A stretch of DNA of 36,944 nucleotides from Planctomycetes bacterium UBA1146 (GTDB lineage: Bacteria; Planctomycetota; UBA8108; UBA1146), in the NCBI GenBank assembly GCA_002311345.1, contig DCAA01000030.1:4607-41550 (forward strand), read 5' to 3'. This document shows, piece by piece, positions 8,716 to 15,979 of this stretch. Made by a program: the position numbers and the translations under genes. The stretch's first letter is position 1. Every line of letters begins with the position of its first letter. The notes beneath the pieces are model-generated. The model did no database searches. It saw only the letters and a list, made by a program, of their open reading frames with translations, and was not told the origin of the DNA.

Positions 8716-9228
8716 TCAGTCTGAATCTCCGGGGTCATCGAGAGGGCTGGTGATGCCGAATTCTTTGGCGGTGGAACGGAATCTTTCCGACAGGGCATCG
8801 AGGTCCTGCGGTTCCAGCACGAACACTTCCTCGTGAATCACTTCCAGTGTTCCGGGCCACAGGATCTCCGAGACGAAATCGAGCGGGAACCGTTGATACC
8901 AGGGTGGGGTCAACTTGACGATCCTGCGTTGAGGAGCCAGCGATCGTTCTCCACGTTTCTCATCCTCTTCCATTCGGACGAGCAGGTCCCGGGTGCCGTA
9001 AAAATTGAAAGGAATCCGCACCGGGGAAATACCTACGTCGATTCCATCGACAAAAACCTTGGCTCCTACCGGTTCTGTACGCACTACCAGGAACCGATCC
9101 ACACAACCGGAGCACAACAACAAGAGGGAGATGACCCACAACGACAAGGCCCACTTCCCCATCAGTCGAGGACTATTCGAACTGCGCCACTTCAGCGACA
9201 GAATCGAAAATGAAATCTTCTTTTGCAT
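8716..9228 (-). CDS. PEGA-like small lipoprotein
   Basis: A 170-residue predicted lipoprotein. The N-terminal hydrophobic stretch ends in the lipobox LLCSGC (Cys42 from the ATG at 9228), after which FLVVRTEPVGAKVFVDGIDVGISPVRIPFNFYG fits a PEGA-type beta domain (the pattern about TEPxGAxVxVDGxxxGxSPV, residues 46-75). PEGA domains are found in envelope proteins of many Gram-negatives, where they probably bind other proteins or sugars. The start at 9228 has GGAGG six nt upstream. The 22 residues before the internal Met23 are unusually long for a signal peptide, so Met23 (9162) is an alternative, but it lacks a ribosome binding site. It is first in the lipoprotein-murD-radA-PAP2 operon and divergent from the gene at 9359. 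Exact role unknown. Confidence 0.7.
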   Translation of the reverse strand: MQKKISFSILSLKWRSSNSPRLMGKWALSLWVISLLLLCSGCVDRFLVVRTEPVGAKVFVDGIDVGISPVRIPFNFYGTRDLLVRMEEDEKRGERSLAPQRRIVKLTPPWYQRFPLDFVSEILWPGTLEVIHEEVFVLEPQDLDALSERFRSTAKEFGITSPLDDPGDSD

Positions 9229-9358
9229 CAATATCCTCCGTGGGGATCGTAACTGTGGTGTGCCATCGGCGCCACGGTCCCGGTGTCGAGAAGTGACAGT
9301 TGCTGGCGTATCCCGGACCGATCTTGGCTGTTACGGTGCTGCGACGGAAGAGGTCGGA

Positions 9359-9778
9359 ATGGTTCAACGTTGGTGGAAAGATGGATTACCGTTCCAGTGC
9401 ACACAATGTGGGAATTGCTGTCGAGTCGAGGGATATGTGTGGGTAGAGCAGCAGGACATCGACAGATTGGCGAAGTTCCTGGAGATGACCCCGGAGGCAT
9501 TCGAGAACAAATATGTGAGGCAGGTGGGACGTAGGCGTAGTCTCATCGAGAAGCCCAATTTCGAGTGCATCTTCTGGGATGAGGGTTGTCAGGTCTATCC
9601 TGCCCGTCCCCCTCAGTGCAGGACCTTCCCCTTCTGGAAAGAGAACCTCAGTTCTCTGGAGACCTGGCTCGATGTCGTCGAGGAATGTCCAGGATCGGGA
9701 ACCGGAACCGTCTACTCCGGTGAGGAGATCGAGCAGTTGTTACAGGGTCGCGGTGAAACAGGAAAGAAGCAGTCATGA
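9359..9778 (+). CDS. CxxCxxCC family (YkgJ-like) cysteine cluster protein
   Basis: A 139-residue protein of the CxxCxxCC family (PF03692), thought to bind zinc or an iron-sulfur cluster; biochemical function is poorly defined. The motif FQCTQCGNCCRVEG gives C14, C17, C20 and C21. A second half CIFWDEGCQVYPARPPQCRTFPFW supplies the other conserved cysteines and the family's Y-P-x-RP-x-QCRTFPFW signature. Start ATG 9359 is preceded by GAAGAGG with a five-nt gap; the frame is open further upstream but unconserved. Its stop overlaps the start of the HEAT-cyclophilin gene by 4 nt (ATGA), so the two proteins are made together. Confidence 0.85.
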   Translation: MVQRWWKDGLPFQCTQCGNCCRVEGYVWVEQQDIDRLAKFLEMTPEAFENKYVRQVGRRRSLIEKPNFECIFWDEGCQVYPARPPQCRTFPFWKENLSSLETWLDVVEECPGSGTGTVYSGEEIEQLLQGRGETGKKQS

Positions 9779-11880
9779 TGAAGCGCAACTGCTGCCTTCT
9801 TGCTGTTCTATTCGTTTACTCCTGTCAGGCTCCGCAAGGCAAACCACTGCCCCAGCCGCAACTCTCGAGGGAGTCCGAGCAGGACTCCGAGGTTTCTCCG
9901 GTTCGGGTTCGGGAAAGGGTACAGACACTTTCGCTCGAACTTCTCGACAAGGCCGAAGATGAGAGAAGTCTGCAACTTATCTTGCTGGAGAAGCTGCTTG
10001 GGAGTCCAACAACGCGAGTCCGGTTTCGTGCAGCCCAGGTGGCAGGACGGACCCGGTTTGGTGATGGAGTTCCGGTCCTTATCGAGGTAGGCAAACTGGA
10101 GAGGGACCAGGAAGTTCTCCAGGAGATCGTTTTCTCGCTGGGACAGATTGGCGATGCCCGCGCTTTCCCCCTGTTGTTGAAACTGGCACAGGAAGCAAAA
10201 GATCCGGAAACTCGTGTTCGCGCCGTCACCGCACTCGGGAGGCTATCTGGTGTCGATGAGGATGGCGGCGACATCGCCGATATGGTCGTCGATGCACTGA
10301 TCGCCGTGCTCGAAACGAAGAATCCTTCCCGGGTGACCCGACAGGCTGCGCTCGGGGTGTGGCGTCATGGGCAGGCTGCCTCGAGGGCGATTGCCGTGCT
10401 TGCCGCACTTCTCCATCGTGAAGTGGGCGTTTCGGGCGCTGATCCGTGGCCCTATGCCTATGCCCTGATGAAGATCGATCATCATGACACGCTGGAACCT
10501 TTGCGTCGGGCGTTGGCTCATCGGTCGGGACTGGTGAGGACCTATGCAGCATCGGGCTTGAGACAACCTCTCGATTCCGAGGCTCTCGAAGGCCTCGATC
10601 GCTTACTGCTCGATCCGGCCAGTCCCTGGACGGCACGGGTCGAGGCGTTGCGCACCATCGGAAAGATGCGCGAGAGGAAGTGGGGTCGTGCGGGACGAGC
10701 CCGAGATGTGTTGCTGAGACATCTGATCCAGGAACAGCATCCGCTGGTTGCACCGGTAGTGGTCGAGAGTCTTGGCATGGGGGCCACTACATTCGAGTTG
10801 CCCTTCATCATCGGATCCCTCGATCTGCAGCGATCCGCTGGAGTACGTGCTTCTGCAGCAGGTGCACTGGCGGCAGCCGCGAAGCAAGGCTTGCTGACTC
10901 GCCCCCAGTGTGCGGAGGTTCTCGCACAATATGTAGGAGATCCGTCTCCCTGGTTCCGGGTAGCGTGCGCTACGGCCGCTGCGAGTCTAGGGGTTGAAGG
11001 TTTGGTGGCGCTGGAGAACTATCTGCAAGATTCCGATCGCCGGGTCCGTGCTGCTTCGGTCGCAGGCCTTGTCCAGATCGACACTCCTGCAGTATCGGGA
11101 CTGATACGGTTCGCCCTGCAGGATGAGGACGTTTCGGTACGCCAGGCTGCGGTCGAACTGGCGGCGGATCGCAAACTGGAGGGGTGGCAGGAGCTGCTCC
11201 AGGAAACATGGGTGCGCTCTCTCGACGCTGAGAGTTGGGAACTTCGAGTGAAGATCCTCGGGGTGCTCGCCGAAACCGGGGTTGGAAAGGTGCTGGCAAG
11301 ACAATCGCTAGAGGATCCTTTCCGCACCGTTCGGACCGAAGCGGCACGTGTCCTCGGTGTGCCCGTTTCACCTCGGAAAGGACGAAGCCCTGCGCCTCGT
11401 CTGACCCCCAGTCAGTTGACGGGAGAGGGACCAGCCAGGGTGTACCTCGAACTGGAGCAGGGAACGATGACCATCGATCTCGATCTGGAAGCCGCACCCC
11501 GACATGTCAGTGACTTCATCGATGGCGCTCGAAAAGGGATCTATGACGGGCGCCTCTTCCACCGTGTGGTTCCCTCTTTTGTTGCCCAGGGAGGAGGGCC
11601 GCGAGGAGATGGATGGGGAGATGAAGGCTGGCATCTGGTCGATGAAATCCATCCACGCACATATCGGCGAGGAACTGTCGGGATGCCGAAGGCCGGGGAT
11701 GACACGGGTGGCTCGCAGATTTTCATCACGCATTTACCGACGCCCCATCTCGATGGCCGTTATACGGTCTTCGGACAGGTCGTCGATGGACTCGAACTTC
11801 TCGATCAGATCGTGGTGGGCACCCGGATCCTCAGGGTGTCTGTCGATGAAAACCGCTTTCGTAGACGTGTTGCATTCTGA
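9775..11880 (+). CDS. Lipoprotein with HEAT repeats fused to a cyclophilin-type peptidyl-prolyl isomerase
   Basis: A 701-residue predicted lipoprotein. The signal peptide ends in FVYSC (Cys17). Residues about 50-530 are a series of HEAT/PBS-like alpha-helical repeats (for example RVRAVTALGRLSG, RVRAASVAGLVQID, SVRQAAVELAADRKLEG). Residues about 550-698 are a cyclophilin domain that interconverts proline cis and trans forms: RLFHRVVPSFVAQGG, GTVGMPKAGDDTGGSQIFI, and HLDGRYTVFGQVVDG. The bacterial cyclophilin FHRV, FxxQGG, SQFFI-like and LDGxYTVFG landmarks are all present, including the Arg of FHRV. It probably acts as a periplasmic folding factor with a large protein-binding surface (inference). 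The ATG at 9775 overlaps the stop of the preceding gene; ATG at 9778 is equally possible. Confidence 0.88.
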   Translation: MMKRNCCLLAVLFVYSCQAPQGKPLPQPQLSRESEQDSEVSPVRVRERVQTLSLELLDKAEDERSLQLILLEKLLGSPTTRVRFRAAQVAGRTRFGDGVPVLIEVGKLERDQEVLQEIVFSLGQIGDARAFPLLLKLAQEAKDPETRVRAVTALGRLSGVDEDGGDIADMVVDALIAVLETKNPSRVTRQAALGVWRHGQAASRAIAVLAALLHREVGVSGADPWPYAYALMKIDHHDTLEPLRRALAHRSGLVRTYAASGLRQPLDSEALEGLDRLLLDPASPWTARVEALRTIGKMRERKWGRAGRARDVLLRHLIQEQHPLVAPVVVESLGMGATTFELPFIIGSLDLQRSAGVRASAAGALAAAAKQGLLTRPQCAEVLAQYVGDPSPWFRVACATAAASLGVEGLVALENYLQDSDRRVRAASVAGLVQIDTPAVSGLIRFALQDEDVSVRQAAVELAADRKLEGWQELLQETWVRSLDAESWELRVKILGVLAETGVGKVLARQSLEDPFRTVRTEAARVLGVPVSPRKGRSPAPRLTPSQLTGEGPARVYLELEQGTMTIDLDLEAAPRHVSDFIDGARKGIYDGRLFHRVVPSFVAQGGGPRGDGWGDEGWHLVDEIHPRTYRRGTVGMPKAGDDTGGSQIFITHLPTPHLDGRYTVFGQVVDGLELLDQIVVGTRILRVSVDENRFRRRVAF

Positions 11881-12112
11881 CAAGCACTGACCCTCTCCCG
11901 GGGGTGCCATGGCAGCCGATAAAGAGCACCGCGATGATCACCGGGAGGTTTCAAACTCGCTGCTGAGTGGCCCGGAGTCACCAGCCAGCGTCCTCAAGAG
12001 TGATCTGGAGCCAATTTACTCAAATTGCTCAAGAACGCCGGAACTCCATCCGATCAATTCCTCATGGAGAAGATGCCCCTGAGGGCAGTATCTCCAGAGA
12101 GAGGAACGAGTC
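11881..12112 (+). other. Intergenic region without a recognisable gene
   Basis: No supported reading frame. A small hairpin TGCCC-CTGA-GGGCA lies near 12073-12086, in the leader of the TPR lipoprotein gene. Its ribosome binding site GAGG is eight nt before the ATG at 12113. No convincing promoter was found. Confidence 0.4.
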
Positions 12113-12778
12113 ATGGAGTTCAACAGAAGCGCATTTTTGTTGCTGATAGCTCTTTGTTTCACCGCTGGCTGTCTCACGCAGACGATCAAGCCCATTTCCG
12201 AGGCGGTGATCACTGATGACGAGCAAGGTCGTTCGACCATCATCGACGTGAAACTCGAAAAGTATCACAGGCTTGCCGCTGAATACCCTGACAACCCGCG
12301 TTACCAGGAACGCCTGGCGCGCTTCTACTGGGAAAAGTCAGATCACGTTCAGGCGCTGAAGGCTCTCGAACGCGCCGAGAAAATCGACCCGGGCAATCCT
12401 CGCTATGACTATCTCGCCGGGCAGATCTTCGAAGGAATCGGTCATTTCACCGCCGCCGAAAAGTCCTATCTCGCGATGCTGGAAGCTACCGAAGAGAAAC
12501 AATTCTCCGGACCGATGCTTCAACTGGCACTGCTCTACATCCAGATGGAACGAATCGACAAGGCCACCACATATCTGGAGAAAAGTCTGGAAGTGGACCC
12601 GACCTTTGCAGAGCCATACTACTGGCTTGGCCGGATTCACATCACTCAGAACCAGCGCGCGGAAGCGATTATCAGTTTCGAGCGTTACTTGCGTGTCGGG
12701 GGTTCGTCGAGACAGACAGAAGTGCTGAAGACTTTGCAGGCGCTACAGCCCGATATGCGGATCCACGAGATTCGCTGA
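12113..12778 (+). CDS. TPR-repeat lipoprotein
   Basis: A 221-residue predicted lipoprotein. The signal peptide ends in CFTAGC with lipid-modified Cys20. Residues about 60-215 form four tetratricopeptide repeats, seen as the recurring A-L-x3-E-x-A-x-x-I-D-P and YYWLGRIHITQNQRAEAIISFERYL patterns. TPR lipoproteins serve as assembly scaffolds at the outer membrane, for example PilF in pilus biogenesis, but nothing adjacent ties this one to a system; a T2SS-like module lies 14 kb away. Start ATG 12113 has GAGG with an eight-nt spacer. It appears to be a single-gene unit, ending in the terminator at 12796-12834. Confidence 0.75.
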   Translation: MEFNRSAFLLLIALCFTAGCLTQTIKPISEAVITDDEQGRSTIIDVKLEKYHRLAAEYPDNPRYQERLARFYWEKSDHVQALKALERAEKIDPGNPRYDYLAGQIFEGIGHFTAAEKSYLAMLEATEEKQFSGPMLQLALLYIQMERIDKATTYLEKSLEVDPTFAEPYYWLGRIHITQNQRAEAIISFERYLRVGGSSRQTEVLKTLQALQPDMRIHEIR

Positions 12779-12795
12779 ACACAGCCCTCTCTTCT

Positions 12796-12834
12796 GCGGC
12801 GGAGGTTCGGTGCATCGCGCCGTGCCTCCGCCGC
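12796..12834 (+). terminator. Hairpin terminator after the TPR lipoprotein gene
   Basis: A perfect 10-bp GC-rich stem: GCGGCGGAGG at 12796-12805 pairs with CCTCCGCCGC at 12825-12834, 18 nt after the stop codon. The loop contains a further CGG/CCG pairing. The U tract after it (TTCAATTT) is weak, so termination efficiency is uncertain. Confidence 0.6.
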
Positions 12835-12910
12835 TTCAATTTGAAGAATATCGATGAAAAGGCAGCACTCTGATCGCGGTCAAAGATCGTCGATCGGCTG
12901 ACTATCGATC

Positions 12911-12946
12911 AAAATAATAGAGCCGGAGGGAACGTGAGTTCCCCCC
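12911..12946 (-). terminator. Terminator of the minus-strand xre operon
   Basis: On the minus strand GGGGGGAAC pairs with GTTCCCTCC around a TCAC loop (12925-12946) with one mismatch. It is followed within a few bases by TATTATTTT (12911-12919). It lies about 125 nt beyond the stop of the XRE/S24 gene and faces the plus-strand terminator at 12796. Confidence 0.55.
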
Positions 12947-13070
12947 GACCCGTGAGGAGGTGTGTCTGCACAATTAACGCCGGATAACCAGTGTAGGTTC
13001 CGGATATTGCGGAATTCGGGGTATTGGTTCGAGTCGGACTCGGTTCCCTAAACCCCTCCCGCCAAAGGAC

Positions 13071-14042
13071 TCACGGACTTGAACCCCGCCCTGAGGGGGG
13101 TCGAAGATGGAGAACCATTCCCCAGGTCCTCTCGACCTCTGACGCCGGGAGTATGTAGGGGGGGACCTCGGATCGCAAGAACTGGAGGCGAATAGCCTCG
13201 GGATCGTCGGTGAAATAGCGGCAAAAGACTGTACGAGACGGATCAGGGCCTTTTTGACTCTTCCAGGAGGTTCTGACCAGTGCCAGATCTCCACTCGAAA
13301 CCTGCTTATCGAGGGAGAAAACGATCACATCGCCGGGCAGGAAGCGCTCATCTCCGAAGCCTGACATCGAGTCTCCGGCGACTCGAAGAGCAAACGAGCG
13401 CTTCGGATCGATCCCGGGCAAGCGTAGCCAATCCTCCACGGCACCGGCCGGGACTCCTCGTTCGTCGAGTTCTTCGGGATATGCAGTCAGTTCGGAAGCG
13501 ATGAGAGGAATCCCCGGTGGTGATTCGCCGTCCGGCAGTGGCGGCGGTGAGTTCTTGCGCGCCGAGGCGATCTCCGAGACGTCGAGAACCTCCTCGACAG
13601 AAGCAAGCAGGTCGACTACTTGCAGGCCCAGAAGCCGACAGGCTTTGCGGATGAAATCGGTTTCGAATCCACTGCGTCGGCCTTCTTCCACCGAGATGCA
13701 AAATGCCCGTGAGGTCGAGGTCTTGCGTGCGAAGTCCTCAACGGTCCAGTGTTTCTGCCTCCGAGCAGAGCGCAAAATTTTACCGATGGCACATCTCAAA
13801 GGAGTTGCAGCCGAACTTGCCAGGGGTCGGATGGTGGAGGAGTCAACTTCTTCGAAGAATTCAGAAGGTTGCACCTCGAGCGCCCGAGCGATGCGAGCGA
13901 GAACCTCGCTATTGACGCGCCGCTGGCCGCTTTCCAGACGGCTCATCTGGGAAGCCGAGAACCCGATGCGAGAGGCAAGGTCCTTGGCAGTGACGCCCTT
14001 TTCTTCCCGGAGTGTTCGAATGACGTCGCCGATGTTTGACAT
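13071..14042 (-). CDS. Double-HTH XRE regulator with a degenerate S24 (LexA/CI-like) domain
   Basis: A 323-residue phage-repressor-like transcription factor. Two Cro/CI-type helix-turn-helix domains are arranged in tandem: residues 6-63 (TAKDLASRIGFSASQMSRLESGQ) and about 86-142 (TVEDFARKTSTSRAFCISVEEG). A linker of about 70 residues leads to an S24 peptidase-like fold (about 175-315) with LRVAGDSMSGFG (Ser225) and LPGDVIVF. In active LexA/CI proteins a catalytic Lys follows in a T-V-K-R-like strand; here that strand reads TVFCRYF, with Cys274 at the Lys position, and I see no Ala-Gly cleavage site. The domain therefore probably dimerises but does not self-cleave. One base separates its ATG from the stop of the CPBP gene, so it is the last gene of the toroid-thiS-thiG-CPBP-xre operon. 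It is a candidate binder of the palindromes at 17617-17654 (inference). Confidence 0.85.
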   Translation of the reverse strand: MSNIGDVIRTLREEKGVTAKDLASRIGFSASQMSRLESGQRRVNSEVLARIARALEVQPSEFFEEVDSSTIRPLASSAATPLRCAIGKILRSARRQKHWTVEDFARKTSTSRAFCISVEEGRRSGFETDFIRKACRLLGLQVVDLLASVEEVLDVSEIASARKNSPPPLPDGESPPGIPLIASELTAYPEELDERGVPAGAVEDWLRLPGIDPKRSFALRVAGDSMSGFGDERFLPGDVIVFSLDKQVSSGDLALVRTSWKSQKGPDPSRTVFCRYFTDDPEAIRLQFLRSEVPPYILPASEVERTWGMVLHLRPPSGRGSSP

Positions 14043-14043
14043 A

Positions 14044-14928
14044 TCAGATCTCCTCCTGGAAGAAGGTGATCAACAGCATCGTACTCGCGTTGAAGAAAGC
14101 GTGTGTGGTGATGGATGCCAGCAACTGGCCGCTGCGATGATATAGCCACGCACAGACTCCACCGAGCGCAGCGATCGGTAGCCACGATGCGATGGAATCG
14201 TGAACCAGGGCAAAAGCGATCGAGGAAACCGCAAGAGCTGCATAGAGCCCCCAGTGGCCGCGCAGCCACCTGAACAGCACCCCGCGAAAGAGGATCTCCT
14301 CGGCGATGGGAGCCATGACGATTCCGTACAGGAATAAAGGAATGATCAGCGCCCAATCATGTTGCTGTAGCGCCTGTGTCAGCAGCTGAACGCTCTCTTG
14401 AGAGTGGAGCTCAACCTCGCGGCTTTCGAGGTAAAGTGACCATAGTCCCGCAATGCCGATATGTCCCGGAATCCAGCACAGCAGTGTCAGCACTCCGAGT
14501 TTCAGTGCGCCACGGGCATCCCCCCGCGTTCCGAGCCAGAAGGAAATGTCATTTTGTTGAAACACTTTACGAGCGCGATAGAGAAAGAATGCGATGGCGC
14601 TGATGACAAGATTGACCAGCGATAGCCCGATGAAAAGGATGGGCTGATGGAGTTCAGTTGCAGTTGCATTTTGCGATTCGGGTGAGGAGAACATGGCGAG
14701 GTTGTATATCGCAATCTGGCCCAGCAGGAAGAAGCCGAACAGCAAGAAGACAGAAGAGAGCTCCCAGGGAGAAGAACCGTCAGGCGATTGATTTGCAGAC
14801 GGTGCTGATTTGTCGATCGAGCGACCCAGGAATCTCAACAGCATTATCGAGACGCAGAGCAGCAACACGAAGAAGATGGCGGATTGAAGATCTGTAATTG
14901 CTACCGGTTCTTCGATGACATTCTCCAT
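14044..14928 (-). CDS. CPBP-family intramembrane metalloprotease (CAAX protease/Abi type)
   Basis: A 294-residue polytopic membrane protein with the CPBP (PF02517) signature. Motif 1 is APIAEEILFRGVLFRWL, giving E210, E211 and R215. Motif 2 is the His in FALVHDS (H243). Motif 3 is THAFFNAS (H276, N280). Relatives cleave prenylated or other membrane substrates; in bacteria many are tied to bacteriocin immunity, surface protein processing or regulated proteolysis. About eight membrane segments are visible. Start ATG at 14926-14928 shares one base with the thiG stop (TGATG), with GGAG further upstream; the open frame continues to 15012 but that part overlaps thiG. It lies directly before the xre gene, so the pair might be functionally linked (inference). 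Confidence 0.87.
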   Translation of the reverse strand: MENVIEEPVAITDLQSAIFFVLLLCVSIMLLRFLGRSIDKSAPSANQSPDGSSPWELSSVFLLFGFFLLGQIAIYNLAMFSSPESQNATATELHQPILFIGLSLVNLVISAIAFFLYRARKVFQQNDISFWLGTRGDARGALKLGVLTLLCWIPGHIGIAGLWSLYLESREVELHSQESVQLLTQALQQHDWALIIPLFLYGIVMAPIAEEILFRGVLFRWLRGHWGLYAALAVSSIAFALVHDSIASWLPIAALGGVCAWLYHRSGQLLASITTHAFFNASTMLLITFFQEEI

Positions 14929-15737
14929 CACTCGCCGATGACTCCTTCGCTGGGGCTGGAAGCCAGGGCGTAGCGACGCCGTGGAATTCTTCCCGCTCGC
15001 GCTGCGAACCAACCCGCTTCCAGGGCATGTCTCATGGCGTGGGCCATGGCGATGGGATCCTTCGCGGAAGCGATTCCGGTGTTGAGCAGCACCCCTTCGG
15101 CTCCCAGTTCCATGGCGATGGTGACGTCACTGGCAGTGCCGACGCCGGCATCGATGATCACGGGTACATCGAGTTGTTCGATGATGATCGAGAGACTGTT
15201 GGGATTGAGGACTCCCTGACCACTGCCGATGGGTGAGCCTGCGGGCATCACGGAGGTGGCACCTGCATCCTGGAGTCTCAGCGCCATCACTGGATCGTCG
15301 CTGGTGTAGACCAGCACCTTGAAGCCTTCATCGACGAGGATCTGGCACGCTTCGAGGGTTCCTACAGGATCAGGCAGAAGCGTCTTCTTGTCGCCGAGAA
15401 CCTCGAGTTTGACCCATTCTCCCAGACCCAGTTCGCGTGACAGGTGACTCACACGGATGGCATCTTCGGCATTGAAACAACCTGCCGTATTGGGCAGCAG
15501 GAAGTAACGTTCGCGATCGAGTTGCGACAGTAGATTATCCTTGGCATCGAGATCGACCCTGCGGATGGCGACGGTCACGACCTCGCAACCGGAAGCAGCG
15601 AGCGCACCATTCATCGTCTCTGCATCGTCGTACTTGCCGGTACCAACGAATAGCCGCGACCGGAAAGTCCTGTCGCCTAGTTGGAGAGGTGTTGGTTGTA
15701 CAGTGGCTTCATGGGTGGCTTCGGTGTTCAAACTCAT
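14928..15737 (-). CDS. thiG: Thiazole synthase ThiG
   Basis: Cytoplasmic thiazole synthase of thiamine biosynthesis: condenses deoxyxylulose 5-phosphate, dehydroglycine and the sulfur from ThiS thiocarboxylate. A 269-residue TIM barrel with the family landmarks SRLFVGTGKY (27-36), VTVAIRRVD (54-62), LPNTAGCFNAEDA, and VKLEVLGD with the Schiff-base Lys110. MPAGSPIGSGQGV and VIIDAGVGTASD complete the phosphate site. The ATG at 15735-15737 overlaps the thiS stop by 4 nt. Its Shine-Dalgarno is made by the last glycine codons of thiS (GGAGGAGG). The open frame runs back to 15926, but that part is thiS in another frame. thiF and thiO/thiH, needed to load sulfur and make dehydroglycine, are not in the window. 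Confidence 0.96.
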   Translation of the reverse strand: MSLNTEATHEATVQPTPLQLGDRTFRSRLFVGTGKYDDAETMNGALAASGCEVVTVAIRRVDLDAKDNLLSQLDRERYFLLPNTAGCFNAEDAIRVSHLSRELGLGEWVKLEVLGDKKTLLPDPVGTLEACQILVDEGFKVLVYTSDDPVMALRLQDAGATSVMPAGSPIGSGQGVLNPNSLSIIIEQLDVPVIIDAGVGTASDVTIAMELGAEGVLLNTGIASAKDPIAMAHAMRHALEAGWFAARAGRIPRRRYALASSPSEGVIGE

Positions 15738-15964
15738 CCTCCTCCAATGATGGTCACGACTTCGATGTGGTCTCCCGGTTCGATGATGGTGGTCTCGTGC
15801 AACGAGCGAGCCACGATGGTGCGGTTCAATTCCACTGCAACGGCGGTTGGCTCCACCGGAAGCGATTTCACCAGTGATGAAACGGTGCATCCGAGGGGGA
15901 GTTGCTGAGGATCGCCATTGAGGCAAACCTCGATCCCCTCATCGGGTGATTGGTTGTCGATCAT
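15734..15964 (-). CDS. thiS: Sulfur carrier protein ThiS
   Basis: A 76-residue ubiquitin-fold sulfur carrier. The C terminus VVTIIGGG is the tail activated by ThiF and converted to a thiocarboxylate for thiazole formation. The central TAVAVELNRTIVAR and the ETTIIEPGDHIEVV strand are typical of ThiS. It begins 15 nt after the toroid gene, with GAGGG upstream of the ATG at 15962-15964, and overlaps thiG by 4 nt. It is about ten residues longer than many ThiS proteins at the N terminus. Confidence 0.92.
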   Translation of the reverse strand: MIDNQSPDEGIEVCLNGDPQQLPLGCTVSSLVKSLPVEPTAVAVELNRTIVARSLHETTIIEPGDHIEVVTIIGGG

Positions 15965-15979
15965 TATCAGGACATCCCT

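Noticed and set aside
13027..13045. TRNA-like T-arm (GGTTCGAGTC)
   Set aside because: The flanking bases do not form the 5-bp T stem, and no D arm, anticodon arm or acceptor stem fits on either strand.
14044..14928. CPBP protein as an abortive-infection defence gene, with the S24 regulator as prophage remnant
   Set aside because: The genes are embedded in a housekeeping-type operon with thiSG; there are no phage genes, integrase or att-like repeats, so a defence island or prophage is not supported.
15738..15926. N-terminal extension of ThiG
   Set aside because: This part is thiS read in another frame; the extension is Arg/His-rich with no ThiG similarity, and a strong ribosome binding site stands at 15738-15745.
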